A stretch of 64,000 nucleotides of DNA. It comes from Peptococcaceae bacterium UBA5767 (lineage in GTDB: Bacteria > Bacillota > TC1 > UBA5767). Where the stretch lies: assembly GCA_002418765.1 (NCBI GenBank), contig DIET01000016.1:30900-94899 (forward strand), given 5' to 3'. Both the position numbers and the translations under genes were made by a program. The notes below the pieces were generated by a model. It was given only the letters and a program-made list of their open reading frames with translations. It was not told the origin of the DNA and made no database searches. This document shows positions 1 to 7,911 of the stretch, piece by piece. The number at the start of each line of letters is the position of its first letter. The first letter of the stretch is position 1.

Positions 1-806
1 CCTTTCACGTTTTTGCAATAAACATCCTTTAAGGAAAGTACCTTTTCAAATTTTTTCGTTTCCACTTTTTCATACTTTAAAAGCACCTCTTTTCCAACCA
101 TCATTCTTGCGAGTTCTTTCTCACTGGTATCTTTTGTATGAACCGTAGAAATTTTAGTTCCATTTCTTAAGACTGTAACCCTGTCCGTAATTTCCATTAT
201 TTCTTTCAATTTATGAGAGATAAATATTACTGTCCCGCCATCAACAACAAAATTCTTTAAAACTATGAATAATTCCTTCACTTCTTGTGGAGTCAACACG
301 GCAGTTGGCTCATCCAGTACCAATATTTCTGCACCGCGGTAGAGAACCTTAATGATTTCAACTCGCTGCTGTACGCCAACAGACAATTGGGAGACCTTGG
401 CTTTGGGATCTACTTCCAATCCATATTTTTGTGATAGTTCCCTCACTCGGTCCTCAATATCCACCAAATCCAGTTTATACAGCTTTTGTCCTTCCAGACC
501 TATCGAGATATTTTCCGCAACGGTAAAAGGCGGAACCAGCATGAAGTGCTGATGCACCATTCCAATTCCCAGATGCAATGCAACCTTCGGGTTACTGATC
601 TGCACCTCTTCTCCCTTGATAAGTATTTCCCCTTGATCAGGATGATATAGTCCATATAAGATGTTCATCAAGGTTGTTTTTCCAGCCCCATTTTCACCCA
701 AAATGGCATGTATTTCTCCACGTTGAATATCCAAATCAATACCATCATTGGCCTTAACTTCTCCAAAATACTTCTTGATATTTTTCATTTCCAAAAGGGT
801 ATCCAT
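1..806 (-). CDS. BMP-type ABC importer ATP-binding protein (3' part beyond window)
   Basis: This gene is open at the window edge; 268 residues of the N-terminal half are visible. It is the ATPase of a nucleoside-class (BMP/NupNOPQ, YufO-like) importer. The first ABC domain is complete, with Walker A GENGAGKT near residues 38-45, an LSVGVQQR signature, Walker B ILVLDEPT and a switch-histidine region FISHK. Family members are about 510 residues with two ABC domains, so the second domain should lie outside. The ATG at 806 has a GGAGG 7-8 bases upstream and follows the permease stop by 20 bases. It resembles the complete ATPase at 18695-20227 along its whole visible length. The ligand is not fixed by sequence; purine nucleosides are usual for the family. 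Confidence 0.93.
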   Translation of the reverse strand, partial: MDTLLEMKNIKKYFGEVKANDGIDLDIQRGEIHAILGENGAGKTTLMNILYGLYHPDQGEILIKGEEVQISNPKVALHLGIGMVHQHFMLVPPFTVAENISIGLEGQKLYKLDLVDIEDRVRELSQKYGLEVDPKAKVSQLSVGVQQRVEIIKVLYRGAEILVLDEPTAVLTPQEVKELFIVLKNFVVDGGTVIFISHKLKEIMEITDRVTVLRNGTKISTVHTKDTSEKELARMMVGKEVLLKYEKVETKKFEKVLSLKDVYCKNVK

Positions 807-826
807 TTCAAATCCTCCATAAAATA

Positions 827-1777
827 CTATCTGCTCTTGATGTAAGGTTTGCCCATTGACGCGGGAGGTGCTGCTTTGCCAATAAATCCGGCTAGTGCAA
901 CCATAGCGGCTACATATGGTAACATTTGGAGGAATTCTACTGGAATATCCAGTAGTCCCATGGACTGTATCCTCAACTGAAGCGCATCCGCTGCTCCAAA
1001 TAAGAATGACGATCCCAGAACACCCCACGGACTCCACTTACCAAGTACCAATGCAGCCAATGCGATGTAACCTTTTCCTGCTATCATATTTTCCATGAAA
1101 ACGGATAGTTGTCCAAGTGATAAAAAAGCACCTCCAATGCCGCTTAGAAATCCACTAACCAAAACACATGAATATCTCACCAATGGCACACTAATACCCA
1201 GGGTATCCGCAGCCTCTGGCTGTTCACCCACCGCCCTGATAATGATTCCGGTCGGAGTTTTATACATAATCCACCAAACAACTGGAACTAAGCAAACTGC
1301 AAAATAGGTAAGCAAACCATGTTGGAAGAGTATAGGTCCAAAAAACGGAATTTTACTAAGCAACGGGACTGGTACGATTCCCAGTGACGGTACTTGAGAT
1401 GGCGCTGATGTCCCAAAGGCTACTGCCGACAAAAAGCTTGTAAGCCCAAGCGCAAATAAATTGATAATGGTTCCGCTGACCACCTGATTACTCCCAACGC
1501 TTATACTTAATACTCCCAATATCAAGCCAACCAAGGCTCCCGCCATACCACCAAGCAAGACGCCTATCCATGGATTCCCAAACGTATATGAACCCCATAC
1601 TGCCACAAAAGAACCCATTAGCATCATTCCCTCAATGCCGATGTTTGTGATGCCTGACCGGGCAGTAAAAACAGCACCAAGCGAACCCAAAAGAAGTATG
1701 GTCATCAATCGTATGCTAGAGGCAATCCAGCCAGATAAAAAAAGCAGACTAAATAAAGATACATTCAACCCCATCAT
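827..1777 (-). CDS. BMP-type ABC importer permease (NupQ-like)
   Basis: Inner-membrane permease of the branched-chain/ribose-type fold used by nucleoside importers, about 315 residues and rich in hydrophobic segments. The conserved motif TNIGIEGMMLMGSF near residue 45 is typical of the YufQ/NupQ subunit. It pairs with the other permease gene just upstream (18-base gap) and with the ATPase downstream. The start is ambiguous: AAGGAG runs directly into two consecutive ATGs (1777, 1774), and a TTG four codons in has the best spacing. It is a paralogue of the permease at 20988-21914. Confidence 0.93.
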   Translation of the reverse strand: MMGLNVSLFSLLFLSGWIASSIRLMTILLLGSLGAVFTARSGITNIGIEGMMLMGSFVAVWGSYTFGNPWIGVLLGGMAGALVGLILGVLSISVGSNQVVSGTIINLFALGLTSFLSAVAFGTSAPSQVPSLGIVPVPLLSKIPFFGPILFQHGLLTYFAVCLVPVVWWIMYKTPTGIIIRAVGEQPEAADTLGISVPLVRYSCVLVSGFLSGIGGAFLSLGQLSVFMENMIAGKGYIALAALVLGKWSPWGVLGSSFLFGAADALQLRIQSMGLLDIPVEFLQMLPYVAAMVALAGFIGKAAPPASMGKPYIKSR

Positions 1778-1795
1778 CTCCTTCCTAAGATTTGA

Positions 1796-2875
1796 CTAGG
1801 ATATAGATTTCCTTTTCAAGAATGTATGTGTGACTGAAGCCAATTTGCCTTTATGTTGCCACATTTCACTTATGAGAACAAAAAATATAGTAAGCGCCTG
1901 AATGGTCACCACCAAAGACACTGGTATTTGTGTCACTCGCTGCATATTATTGGCTCCTACCCTCAAAGCAGCCCAAAAAAGAGCTGATAAAACAATGCCG
2001 AAAGGATGCAATTTCCCCAGAAGCGCAACGGCGATGGCATCCCACCCATAGTTGGATGAAAAGCCAGAAAGAACGCGATGGTGAATGCCTGCAATTTCAC
2101 CTGCGCCAGCAATGCCCGCCAATCCACCGGAGAATGCCAGGGCAATTATAATCATCTTTTCTACTTTGATTCCCATATACCTGGATGCCTTCTGATTAAC
2201 ACCCACGGAAGATATCTTGACACCCAGCGGGGTATGTTTCATAAGAATATAAACACAAATAACGGCGACAAGTGCAACAAAAATACCGATATGCAATCTT
2301 GTTCCCGGAATAATTGAAGGCCAATATGCATTTTCTGAAATCCTTGGACTTTGAGGATAATATCCCCCTGGTTCTTTAAAAGGTCCATTGATAAAGAAAT
2401 TCACCAAATAGTGAGCTATGTAATTGAGCATAATGGTATTGATCACCACAGAAAGCCCTTTTTTTGCGAAAAGATATCCTGGTATGATTCCCCAAACAGC
2501 TCCAGCCAAAAAACCAGCCATAATGCTGATGGGAATCAACAAAGGGGCAGGCAAAAAACCCAGATAAGTACCCACAAAGGCTGTTGCCAATCCGCCCATT
2601 AAAATCTGTCCTTCAGCACCAACAGAAATGGCACCCGCTGTAAAGGCAATGCTGATTCCTAGTCCTGCCAACAGAAGCGGATACATTTTAACCAGTACTT
2701 CAGTAAAACTTTTGATATTCCCAAAAGCACCATCCAACATACTTCGATATGCTACTATAGGACTCACTCCTACTGCAAAAATTAAAATCGAACCAAGTAA
2801 AAACGCCAGAACAATTGCGACTATAGGTGGTACAGCAGCAATTGCAAGCTTTCGCACTTCGCTTGGAATTTCCAT
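1796..2875 (-). CDS. BMP-type ABC importer permease (NupP-like)
   Basis: Second inner-membrane permease of the importer, 359 residues with 8 or more hydrophobic stretches and the conserved SVGAEGQILMGG loop near residue 85 that marks the YufP/NupP subunit. An N-terminal membrane anchor (residues 12-36) precedes the core, as in the family. GAGAGG sits 8 bases before the ATG. It is separated from the lipoprotein gene upstream by 58 bases that hold a long perfect hairpin. Paralogue of the permease at 21889-23010. Confidence 0.93.
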   Translation of the reverse strand: MEIPSEVRKLAIAAVPPIVAIVLAFLLGSILIFAVGVSPIVAYRSMLDGAFGNIKSFTEVLVKMYPLLLAGLGISIAFTAGAISVGAEGQILMGGLATAFVGTYLGFLPAPLLIPISIMAGFLAGAVWGIIPGYLFAKKGLSVVINTIMLNYIAHYLVNFFINGPFKEPGGYYPQSPRISENAYWPSIIPGTRLHIGIFVALVAVICVYILMKHTPLGVKISSVGVNQKASRYMGIKVEKMIIIALAFSGGLAGIAGAGEIAGIHHRVLSGFSSNYGWDAIAVALLGKLHPFGIVLSALFWAALRVGANNMQRVTQIPVSLVVTIQALTIFFVLISEMWQHKGKLASVTHTFLKRKSIS

Positions 2876-2898
2876 AGAACCAGCCTCTCTTGATTAAG

Positions 2899-2927
2899 AT
2901 ATGAGGGGGCATTATGCCCCCTCATAT
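2899..2927 (-). promoter_or_regulatory. Intercistronic hairpin after the binding-protein gene
   Basis: A perfect inverted repeat (14-base arms containing GAGGGGGCAT and its complement, 1-base centre) starts a few bases after the lipoprotein stop and ends 24 bases before the permease ATG. No U-tract follows it on the minus strand, so it is unlikely to be a full terminator. Such hairpins between binding protein and permease genes commonly stabilise the upstream mRNA or reduce read-through, so that more binding protein than permease is made. That role is inferred here. Confidence 0.7.
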
Positions 2928-2933
2928 TAAATT

Positions 2934-3968
2934 TTAGTACTGTGGTTTGGGCAAAATACCGTCATCTCTTAAGCTACCATCAGACAATTTAGCAAGCACT
3001 TCTTCCAATTTGTCTTTCACTTCTTGTGAGATTTCACTTTCATGATCATGCCAAGGAGACGCACCTATAACGCCTTCTTTAACACCATTCAGTTTTACTT
3101 CTGCCTTAAGTCCACCATTGTATCCTACTTCAATGATTGTGTAGACAAGCTTTGAAACATTCTGGATCGCTGAAATATACACCGTTTCCGGCGCCACTTG
3201 AGACTGATCGCTGATGAAACCTATGGCATGTATACCAGCTTCCTTTGCGCCCTCAATAGAACCAAGACCCACCTGATTAGCATTACACGCAACAATATCA
3301 GCGCCCTGCTCAGCCATAGCCAATGCAATTTCCTTGCCCTTCTGAATATCAGAACTGGTATCTGTATAAGCTTTTAACACATTAACATCTGGTAGGACGT
3401 ACTTGGCTGCAGCCTCGAATCCATCCATAGACGCCTGATAATTTGGTGCTTTTTCTGCAACCATGATGCCTACTGTTTTACTATCTGTCAGAAGTCCTGC
3501 CAAAGTCCCAGCAACAAATCCTGTCTGTGCACTGTCAAACCGAAATGCACCCACATTCGGTTCTTGAACAGCAGAACCATTCACAATGATAAACATCTGA
3601 TCCGGATAGTCTGCTGCAACATTGAGCGTAGCATCTGTCAATTGAAAGCCATGAGGAATAATAAGATCATATCCTTGGTCTCCAAACGTTCTTAGGGCCG
3701 TTTCAAAATCAGGCAATGCAACATTTTCAGAAAAAGCAACTTCTACGCCCAATTCCTCTTTCGCATTCATCAATCCTGTGTGAGCTGATTGATTCCATCC
3801 AGCATCATTGATTGGGCCAGACATCACCATGGCCACCTTAAATGGTTCTGATTCGCTATCTTCTGGGTCAGTTTCCTCGCCCGCTTCTGTTGAACAACCT
3901 GAAATCATTAGGAATCCAATCAGTAACATGGCGATAAAAAACATGCTTTTTGGGTATCTAGATATCAT
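2934..3968 (-). CDS. BMP family substrate-binding lipoprotein
   Basis: Extracytoplasmic binding protein of the nucleoside-class importer, 344 residues. It has a lipoprotein signal peptide (hydrophobic residues about 8-23, lipobox ISGC with the cysteine near residue 25) followed by an acidic linker rich in E and D. The mature part is the BMP/PnrA fold: the segment VAMVMSGPINDAGWNQSAHTG is the family signature, and later motifs IIPHGFQLTD and GFISDQ line the ligand cleft. BMP proteins usually bind purine nucleosides. GGGAGG lies upstream of the ATG. It is the only binding protein in the window, so it may also serve the second importer (18695-23010), which lacks one. Confidence 0.95.
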   Translation of the reverse strand: MISRYPKSMFFIAMLLIGFLMISGCSTEAGEETDPEDSESEPFKVAMVMSGPINDAGWNQSAHTGLMNAKEELGVEVAFSENVALPDFETALRTFGDQGYDLIIPHGFQLTDATLNVAADYPDQMFIIVNGSAVQEPNVGAFRFDSAQTGFVAGTLAGLLTDSKTVGIMVAEKAPNYQASMDGFEAAAKYVLPDVNVLKAYTDTSSDIQKGKEIALAMAEQGADIVACNANQVGLGSIEGAKEAGIHAIGFISDQSQVAPETVYISAIQNVSKLVYTIIEVGYNGGLKAEVKLNGVKEGVIGASPWHDHESEISQEVKDKLEEVLAKLSDGSLRDDGILPKPQY

Positions 3969-3985
3969 CGTTTACCTCCCGTAAA

Positions 3986-4411
3986 TCAAGATTTCTCTTC
4001 AAATTGTGGTCCATCCACCGTTAACCTAACCGTAGCATAATTCAGAATCCCTTTCACTGCAGAAGCTGGTTTCCGTATCGTAATAACTGCCCTACTCTCC
4101 GGACAAACGATAAAAAGCTCCTTAGCAATTCTGTATGCCAATGCCTGAATTAGATTAAATCTTTCTTTGCACACTACACGTTCGACAATGTTATAAACCT
4201 CAATGTAGTTGAATGCTTCAGATAATTGGTCTGTTTCACAGGATGTTTGCATGTTATATGTTAGTTCAAGATCGATAATAAACTTCTGCCCCAATAACTG
4301 TTCTTCTTTCAAGCCACCATGGTATGCATGAAACGCCATACCTTCCAGCAATAAAGCACTGTCGGAAATTTTAGCAACACCTTTCATTTGTTTCTTCGTG
4401 GTCACGTTCAT
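3986..4411 (-). CDS. folB: FolB-like dihydroneopterin aldolase
   Basis: 141 residues with the FolB/DHNA fold pattern: FHAYHGGLKEEQLLGQKF near residues 27-44, then DLEL, an NYIEVYNIVERVV helix, LIQALAYRIA and VITIRKP at the end. FolB cleaves 7,8-dihydroneopterin to 6-hydroxymethyldihydropterin and glycolaldehyde in folate synthesis. Here it is not beside folP or folK; it sits between a FadR-type regulator and the BMP importer, 17 bases from the lipoprotein gene, with its own GGAGGGAG site. This context suggests a pterin or purine salvage role or a related aldolase/epimerase activity rather than housekeeping folate synthesis. The family call is firm; the physiological substrate is not. Confidence 0.85.
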   Translation of the reverse strand: MNVTTKKQMKGVAKISDSALLLEGMAFHAYHGGLKEEQLLGQKFIIDLELTYNMQTSCETDQLSEAFNYIEVYNIVERVVCKERFNLIQALAYRIAKELFIVCPESRAVITIRKPASAVKGILNYATVRLTVDGPQFEEKS

Positions 4412-4619
4412 GCTCCCTCCTTGTCCGTCACTATTCAGGATGCAAATTCTCCCCCTTTCTTCACGAATTCTGCCATTTTCCTACTTCTTTGTTCTCATTT
4501 TCCATTGTTCTCTCATCATTCTGTGGGTACCAGGCCTCAGATTATGTTTTGGCAGAGCTTTCAAGCATTTAATCAAATTAATACAAGGAATCCCATAACA
4601 TAACTATCTTGAGAACAGA

Positions 4620-5357
4620 TCAACGCCTTTGGTTGTATCCATCTTCTATATAATCTTTCATCTCATTTTTCACATGCTCTAAATGAAGTCGCATAGTTTC
4701 TCTTGCCATCTCAGAATTGTGTTCAGCAATATACTTTAAAATCTGACGATGTTCACTGATGATGAGTTCAATCCGGCCCGGGCTATTCCACGTCTTGGCA
4801 CGCTGTTCTTTAAAAGTACACTCCAAGAGTTCACGAATGGTATACATCGTCTTGTTTATTGCCTCATTATGTGTTGCTTTGCTGATTTGGTTGTGGAAAT
4901 GAATATCCTCTTGAATAGCTTGCAACCCATTACTCAGAACCTCTTCTTCCAATTTCAAAGCATGCTCAATAGCCTGAATATCATGTGCATCAGCACGCAA
5001 GGCTGCCAAAGCAGCAGATTCCGTTTCTAATGCACTTCTCAACTCTAATACATCGAGAAAATTGGTCTCCGTTCCATATATCAAATAGGCCAATGGCTCT
5101 AGATAGACATTCAGATCAATGTTCCTTAAGAAAGTTCCTTTCCCAGGGAAAACTTCTATCAATCCAGCTACTTCCATAGCAACAATCGCTTGTTTTACAG
5201 CAATGCGACTAGTACCAAAAGCCAATGCCATTTCTCGTTCTGAAGGCAACTGATCACCAGCTTTTAATTTCCCGTCTCTGATGGCTTGACGTATTTCGTC
5301 CAAAATAAACTGGTAAAGATTCGATTTAGAAATTGGTTTTTCAAAAACACTCTGCAT
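4620..5357 (-). CDS. FadR/GntR family transcriptional regulator (FCD domain)
   Basis: An N-terminal winged helix-turn-helix (about residues 10-75, with the GntR hallmarks GDQLPSEREMALAFGTSRIAV and GLIEVFPGKGTFL) is followed by an all-helical FCD ligand-binding domain (ELRSALETESAALAALRADA...). FCD domains bind small carboxylates through a metal centre. I start it at the ATG at 5357, 8 bases after GGAGG, giving 245 residues; an upstream in-frame TTG lacks a ribosome binding site. It is the first gene of the unit with folB and the BMP importer and probably controls it. The inverted repeat at 5402-5430 is a candidate operator. Confidence 0.9.
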   Translation of the reverse strand: MQSVFEKPISKSNLYQFILDEIRQAIRDGKLKAGDQLPSEREMALAFGTSRIAVKQAIVAMEVAGLIEVFPGKGTFLRNIDLNVYLEPLAYLIYGTETNFLDVLELRSALETESAALAALRADAHDIQAIEHALKLEEEVLSNGLQAIQEDIHFHNQISKATHNEAINKTMYTIRELLECTFKEQRAKTWNSPGRIELIISEHRQILKYIAEHNSEMARETMRLHLEHVKNEMKDYIEDGYNQRR

Positions 5358-5401
5358 GAATAAGACCTCCAAAAATTCTGCAATATAAAGTTTGATATTG
5401 G

Positions 5402-5430
5402 GCAACTGGCTAAGTGGACTATCCAGTTGC
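5402..5430. promoter_or_regulatory. Inverted repeat upstream of the FadR-type regulator
   Basis: Two perfect 8-base arms, GCAACTGG and CCAGTTGC, are separated by 13 bases and lie 45 bases before the regulator start, next to an AT-rich stretch. It could be an autoregulatory operator or a leader hairpin. No U-tract follows on the minus strand, so it is not a simple terminator. Confidence 0.45.
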
Positions 5431-5690
5431 TATATTTTTTATATTTCGCTATATCCTATTAAATTCCTTTTTTATCATTTATTTTTTTAATCGAGTTTAA
5501 TGTTGACCAAATTGTCTTTCATTGGCTCAGGTCAGAAAGATATCTCTGAGTCCAAATCTCATTTTTCAGAACACTTTCGACGGCAAAGATTCCCACTATT
5601 ATGCACGTTGCCAAATGTATTACTAAATTGTGTTGTTATTTGGAATGCTCAACAAATGATAGGAACCTCCCATGTTCAACATCGCTTAAA
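5431..5690. other. Intergenic region, no gene recognised
   Basis: Between the inverted repeat and the tRNA terminator I see only AT-rich sequence. The stretch just above 5431 should hold the promoter of the FadR-type regulator, but no convincing -35/-10 pair stands out. A plus-strand reading frame from 5500 runs through the tRNA genes and is not credible. Confidence 0.5.
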
Positions 5691-5692
5691 AA

Positions 5693-5725
5693 CAAAAAAA
5701 ACCATAAGGCCCAAAAGCCTTATGG
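5693..5725 (-). terminator. Rho-independent terminator of the tRNA-Thr/tRNA-Ala unit
   Basis: A 9-base-pair stem (CCATAAGGC with GCCTTATGG, 6-base loop) is followed on the minus strand by a run of seven or more U. It lies 6 bases after the CCA of tRNA-Ala. Confidence 0.92.
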
Positions 5726-5730
5726 ATCAA

Positions 5731-5806
5731 TGGTGGAGAGTATCGGGATCGAACCGACGACCTCATGACTGCCAGTCATGCGCTCTCCCAGCTGAGCTAA
5801 CCCCCC
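5731..5806 (-). tRNA. tRNA-Ala (anticodon GGC)
   Basis: A 76-base cloverleaf with encoded CCA. The acceptor GGGGGGT pairs with ACTCTCC and keeps the G3-U70 wobble pair that defines alanine tRNAs. The anticodon stem CATGA/TCATG encloses the loop CTGGCAG with anticodon GGC, reading GCC and GCU codons. The TPsiC arm contains GGTTCGATCC. It is transcribed after tRNA-Thr from the promoter at 5921-5949. Confidence 0.97.
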
Positions 5807-5830
5807 ATAAAGAACCGCCAAGCAGTTCTA

Positions 5831-5906
5831 TGGAGCCAACAACCAGGATCGAACTGGTGACCTCCGCCTTACCATGGCGACGCTCTACCTACTGAGCTAT
5901 GTTGGC
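5831..5906 (-). tRNA. tRNA-Thr (anticodon GGT)
   Basis: A 76-base cloverleaf with encoded CCA. The acceptor GCCAACA pairs perfectly with TGTTGGC, the anticodon loop is ATGGTAA (anticodon GGT, reading ACC and ACU), and the T arm carries GTTCGATC. It is the first gene of a two-tRNA transcript with tRNA-Ala, 24 bases apart. Confidence 0.97.
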
Positions 5907-5920
5907 GATTCAACATTACT

Positions 5921-5949
5921 ATCTTACGAAGTTCCCTAATGATTGTCAA
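5921..5949 (-). promoter_or_regulatory. Sigma-A promoter of the tRNA-Thr/tRNA-Ala unit
   Basis: On the minus strand TTGACA is followed by a 17-base spacer and TAAGAT. The predicted transcript starts a few bases before tRNA-Thr. It lies in the short gap after sigH, so the tRNAs do not depend on sigH transcription. Confidence 0.85.
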
Positions 5950-5960
5950 TTGATTTTTCA

Positions 5961-6593
5961 CTATTTATCGATGACTTTTTCAAGTTTGCGTTTGACACGT
6001 TGCAAAGCATTGTCAATACTCTTGACATGACGATTCAAATCCGCAGCAATCTCCAGATAAGATTTTCCCTCCAAGTAAGAATTGAGCACCTTCCATTCCA
6101 GAGGCGACAATACCTTGGACATTTTCTCTTCAATGAGATCGAACTCCTCCCGTGAAATCAGAAGATCCTCCGGATCGGTGATGCGCGTGGTGGAAATAAC
6201 ATCTAGCAATGTGCGGTCCGATTCCTCATCATAAATAGGCTTGTTGAGCGATACATAAGAGTTTAAGGGAATATGTTTTTGCCGGGTGGCCGTCTTGATA
6301 GCCGTAATAATCTGCCGGGTCACACAAAGCTCTGCAAACGCCCGAAACGACGCCAATTTTTCATACTTAAAATCACGGGTTGCCTTGTACAAGCCAATCA
6401 TACCTTCTTGCACAATGTCTTCCTTGTCAGCGCCAATCAAAAAATATGATCTGGATTTGACACGTACAAAATTACGATAACGGTTGATGAGAAATTCCTG
6501 CGCATAGCAGTCTCCTTCTTGAGCCTTCACCACCAATTCTTCGTCAGTCAATAGAATGTAGTCATCTGTATCCATGGTAAAATCTGAATTCAT
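5961..6593 (-). CDS. sigH: RNA polymerase sigma-H factor
   Basis: A 210-residue sigma-70 family factor of the Spo0H/SigH type. Region 2 (YRNFVRVKSRSYFLIGADKED, then DIVQEGMIGLYKATRDF) is the core-binding and -10 recognition part; the C-terminal region 4 helix-turn-helix includes LSPLEWKVLNSYLEGKSYLEIA and NRHVKSIDNALQRVKRKL. In Bacillus SigH governs entry into sporulation and competence; in non-sporulating Clostridia it is retained for stationary-phase functions. GGAGGAG lies 5 bases before the ATG and a strong promoter sits upstream. Its position after yacP-rlmB matches the Bacillus order. Confidence 0.96.
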   Translation of the reverse strand: MNSDFTMDTDDYILLTDEELVVKAQEGDCYAQEFLINRYRNFVRVKSRSYFLIGADKEDIVQEGMIGLYKATRDFKYEKLASFRAFAELCVTRQIITAIKTATRQKHIPLNSYVSLNKPIYDEESDRTLLDVISTTRITDPEDLLISREEFDLIEEKMSKVLSPLEWKVLNSYLEGKSYLEIAADLNRHVKSIDNALQRVKRKLEKVIDK

Positions 6594-6629
6594 CTAGACT
6601 CCTCCGTCTGAACCACCTGCGTAGGCATT

Positions 6630-6658
6630 ATTATAAACCATAACGTCTGATTGTTCAA
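6630..6658 (-). promoter_or_regulatory. Sigma-A promoter of sigH
   Basis: TTGAAC, a 17-base spacer and a perfect TATAAT lie on the minus strand between yacP and sigH, with the GGAGGAG site of sigH downstream. sigH therefore has its own promoter within the longer cluster. Confidence 0.85.
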
Positions 6659-6662
6659 TAAA

Positions 6663-7163
6663 CTAGCCCCGTCGCATGGTTTTCAAAATGCCCACAATTC
6701 GTGCATCAATGCTCTGATCCAAAAGGTTTCTCTGCCCGCTCTTGGCACGGAAGTACTTTTTCTCCTTGTCTTTGCTATCCTGCAAGTCCAGCAAAAATTC
6801 TCTTGAACTCAATCTGATGGCCCCCGAACCAAAGATACTTTTTTGCTCCTCATAATCCGATGTCACCACCGTCACGCCATAATCTTTGCGCACCAAAGCC
6901 GCCGCAATTTTCTCTATATACGTATCGGCCGTTTCCTCTTTTTTGGTAAACACGACCTGAAGATGTTTATACTCCTCCAGATCTTCTTTTTTCCCTGCTC
7001 CATCAAAGACAAGGATCACATCCTGCTTTTGAAATACCGCATAATTCTTCAACTGCTCAATCATTCTGTATCTGGCATCCTCAAGCGTTTCTGCTTCTTC
7101 TGTCTCATTTTTTTTCACACAATACATCAGATTATATCCATCAACAATAATGATCCGTTCCAT
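6663..7163 (-). CDS. NYN/PIN-like ribosome-associated endoribonuclease (YacP/Rae1 family)
   Basis: 166 residues that match the YacP (Rae1) family: IIIVDGYNLMY at the N-terminus carries the first catalytic aspartate of the NYN fold, followed by VILVFDGAG, an HLQVVFTKKEETADTYIEK segment and VTVVTSDYEEQ. Rae1 of Bacillus cleaves mRNA in the ribosomal A site. The start is either the GTG overlapping the rlmB stop (7166) or the adjacent ATG (7163); AAGGG sits upstream of both. The overlap with rlmB implies translational coupling. Confidence 0.9.
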   Translation of the reverse strand: MERIIIVDGYNLMYCVKKNETEEAETLEDARYRMIEQLKNYAVFQKQDVILVFDGAGKKEDLEEYKHLQVVFTKKEETADTYIEKIAAALVRKDYGVTVVTSDYEEQKSIFGSGAIRLSSREFLLDLQDSKDKEKKYFRAKSGQRNLLDQSIDARIVGILKTMRRG

Positions 7164-7165
7164 CA

Positions 7166-7900
7166 CTACAATGCCCTTCTCTGCTGCACAATGTCATAAA
7201 GAACGATTCCTGCAGCCACCGAAGCATTCAGGGAATTGAGGGTATTCTCCATGGGTATACGCAAGATAAAATCACATTTCTGCGCTACCAACGCACCCAG
7301 TCCCTTTCCCTCATTACCTATGACTACAGCCAACGGTCCTGCAAGAGCAGCATGCCCTCTAAGCAGTTCTCCTTTTGCATCCGTCCCAGCAATCCATAAC
7401 CCCTGCTCTTTCAGACTATCCATCGTCTGTGCTAAATTGGCTACCATCGCCACCGGCATATGGAGTGCCGCACCGGCCGAAGCCTTGATGACCGTGGCAT
7501 TGATATGCACACTGCGTTTTTTAGGCAACACGATCCCGTGCACACCAAAACAAAGAGCCGAACGAATAATCGCCCCTAGATTATGCGGATCCTCAATATG
7601 GTCAAGCAACAGCAACAACGGTACTTCTCCCCGTTGATCGGCATTTGCCAAAAGATCTCGCCAATCCAGGTAAACGATAGGCGCTATCTCTGCCACCACT
7701 CCTTGGTGATGGCTATTTCCTGCTTTCTTATCCAAGGTAATCCGATCGACATAATCAACCACAATCCCCTTCATTTTGGCCAAAGCCACAATATCCTTAT
7801 TGTGATGCTGACCATCCTTAAGCAAATACACCCGCCCTACGCTGATATCACTTTTCAGTGCTTCTTGCACAGGATTTCTTCCATACAGTAGTTCATCCAT
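7166..7900 (-). CDS. rlmB: 23S rRNA (guanosine-2251-2'-O)-methyltransferase
   Basis: A SpoU/TrmH-type SPOUT methyltransferase of 244 residues. The N-terminal substrate-binding domain (LLYGRNPVQEAL) is followed by the knotted catalytic domain with the motif 1 segment LLLLDHIEDPHNLGAIIRSA and the C-terminal VIGNEGKGL and IPMENTLNSLNASVAAGI motifs that bind S-adenosylmethionine. I start it at the ATG at 7900 (AGAGG 8 bases upstream); a longer form adds 20 residues that do not resemble the family. It lies 11 bases from thyX. Confidence 0.95.
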   Translation of the reverse strand: MDELLYGRNPVQEALKSDISVGRVYLLKDGQHHNKDIVALAKMKGIVVDYVDRITLDKKAGNSHHQGVVAEIAPIVYLDWRDLLANADQRGEVPLLLLLDHIEDPHNLGAIIRSALCFGVHGIVLPKKRSVHINATVIKASAGAALHMPVAMVANLAQTMDSLKEQGLWIAGTDAKGELLRGHAALAGPLAVVIGNEGKGLGALVAQKCDFILRIPMENTLNSLNASVAAGIVLYDIVQQRRAL

Positions 7901-7911
7901 CTCGCATACCT

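Noticed and set aside
4435..4476. Thirteen-codon minus-strand frame before folB, as a leader peptide
   Set aside because: The AGGA is only 2 bases from the ATG, codons do not suggest attenuation and no terminator/antiterminator pair follows.
5500..5895. Plus-strand reading frame of 131 codons across the tRNA-Ala and tRNA-Thr genes
   Set aside because: Its translation over the tRNAs (RVSGSNRRPHDCQSCALPAELTP type) is the well-known false protein made by reading tRNA genes on the wrong strand.
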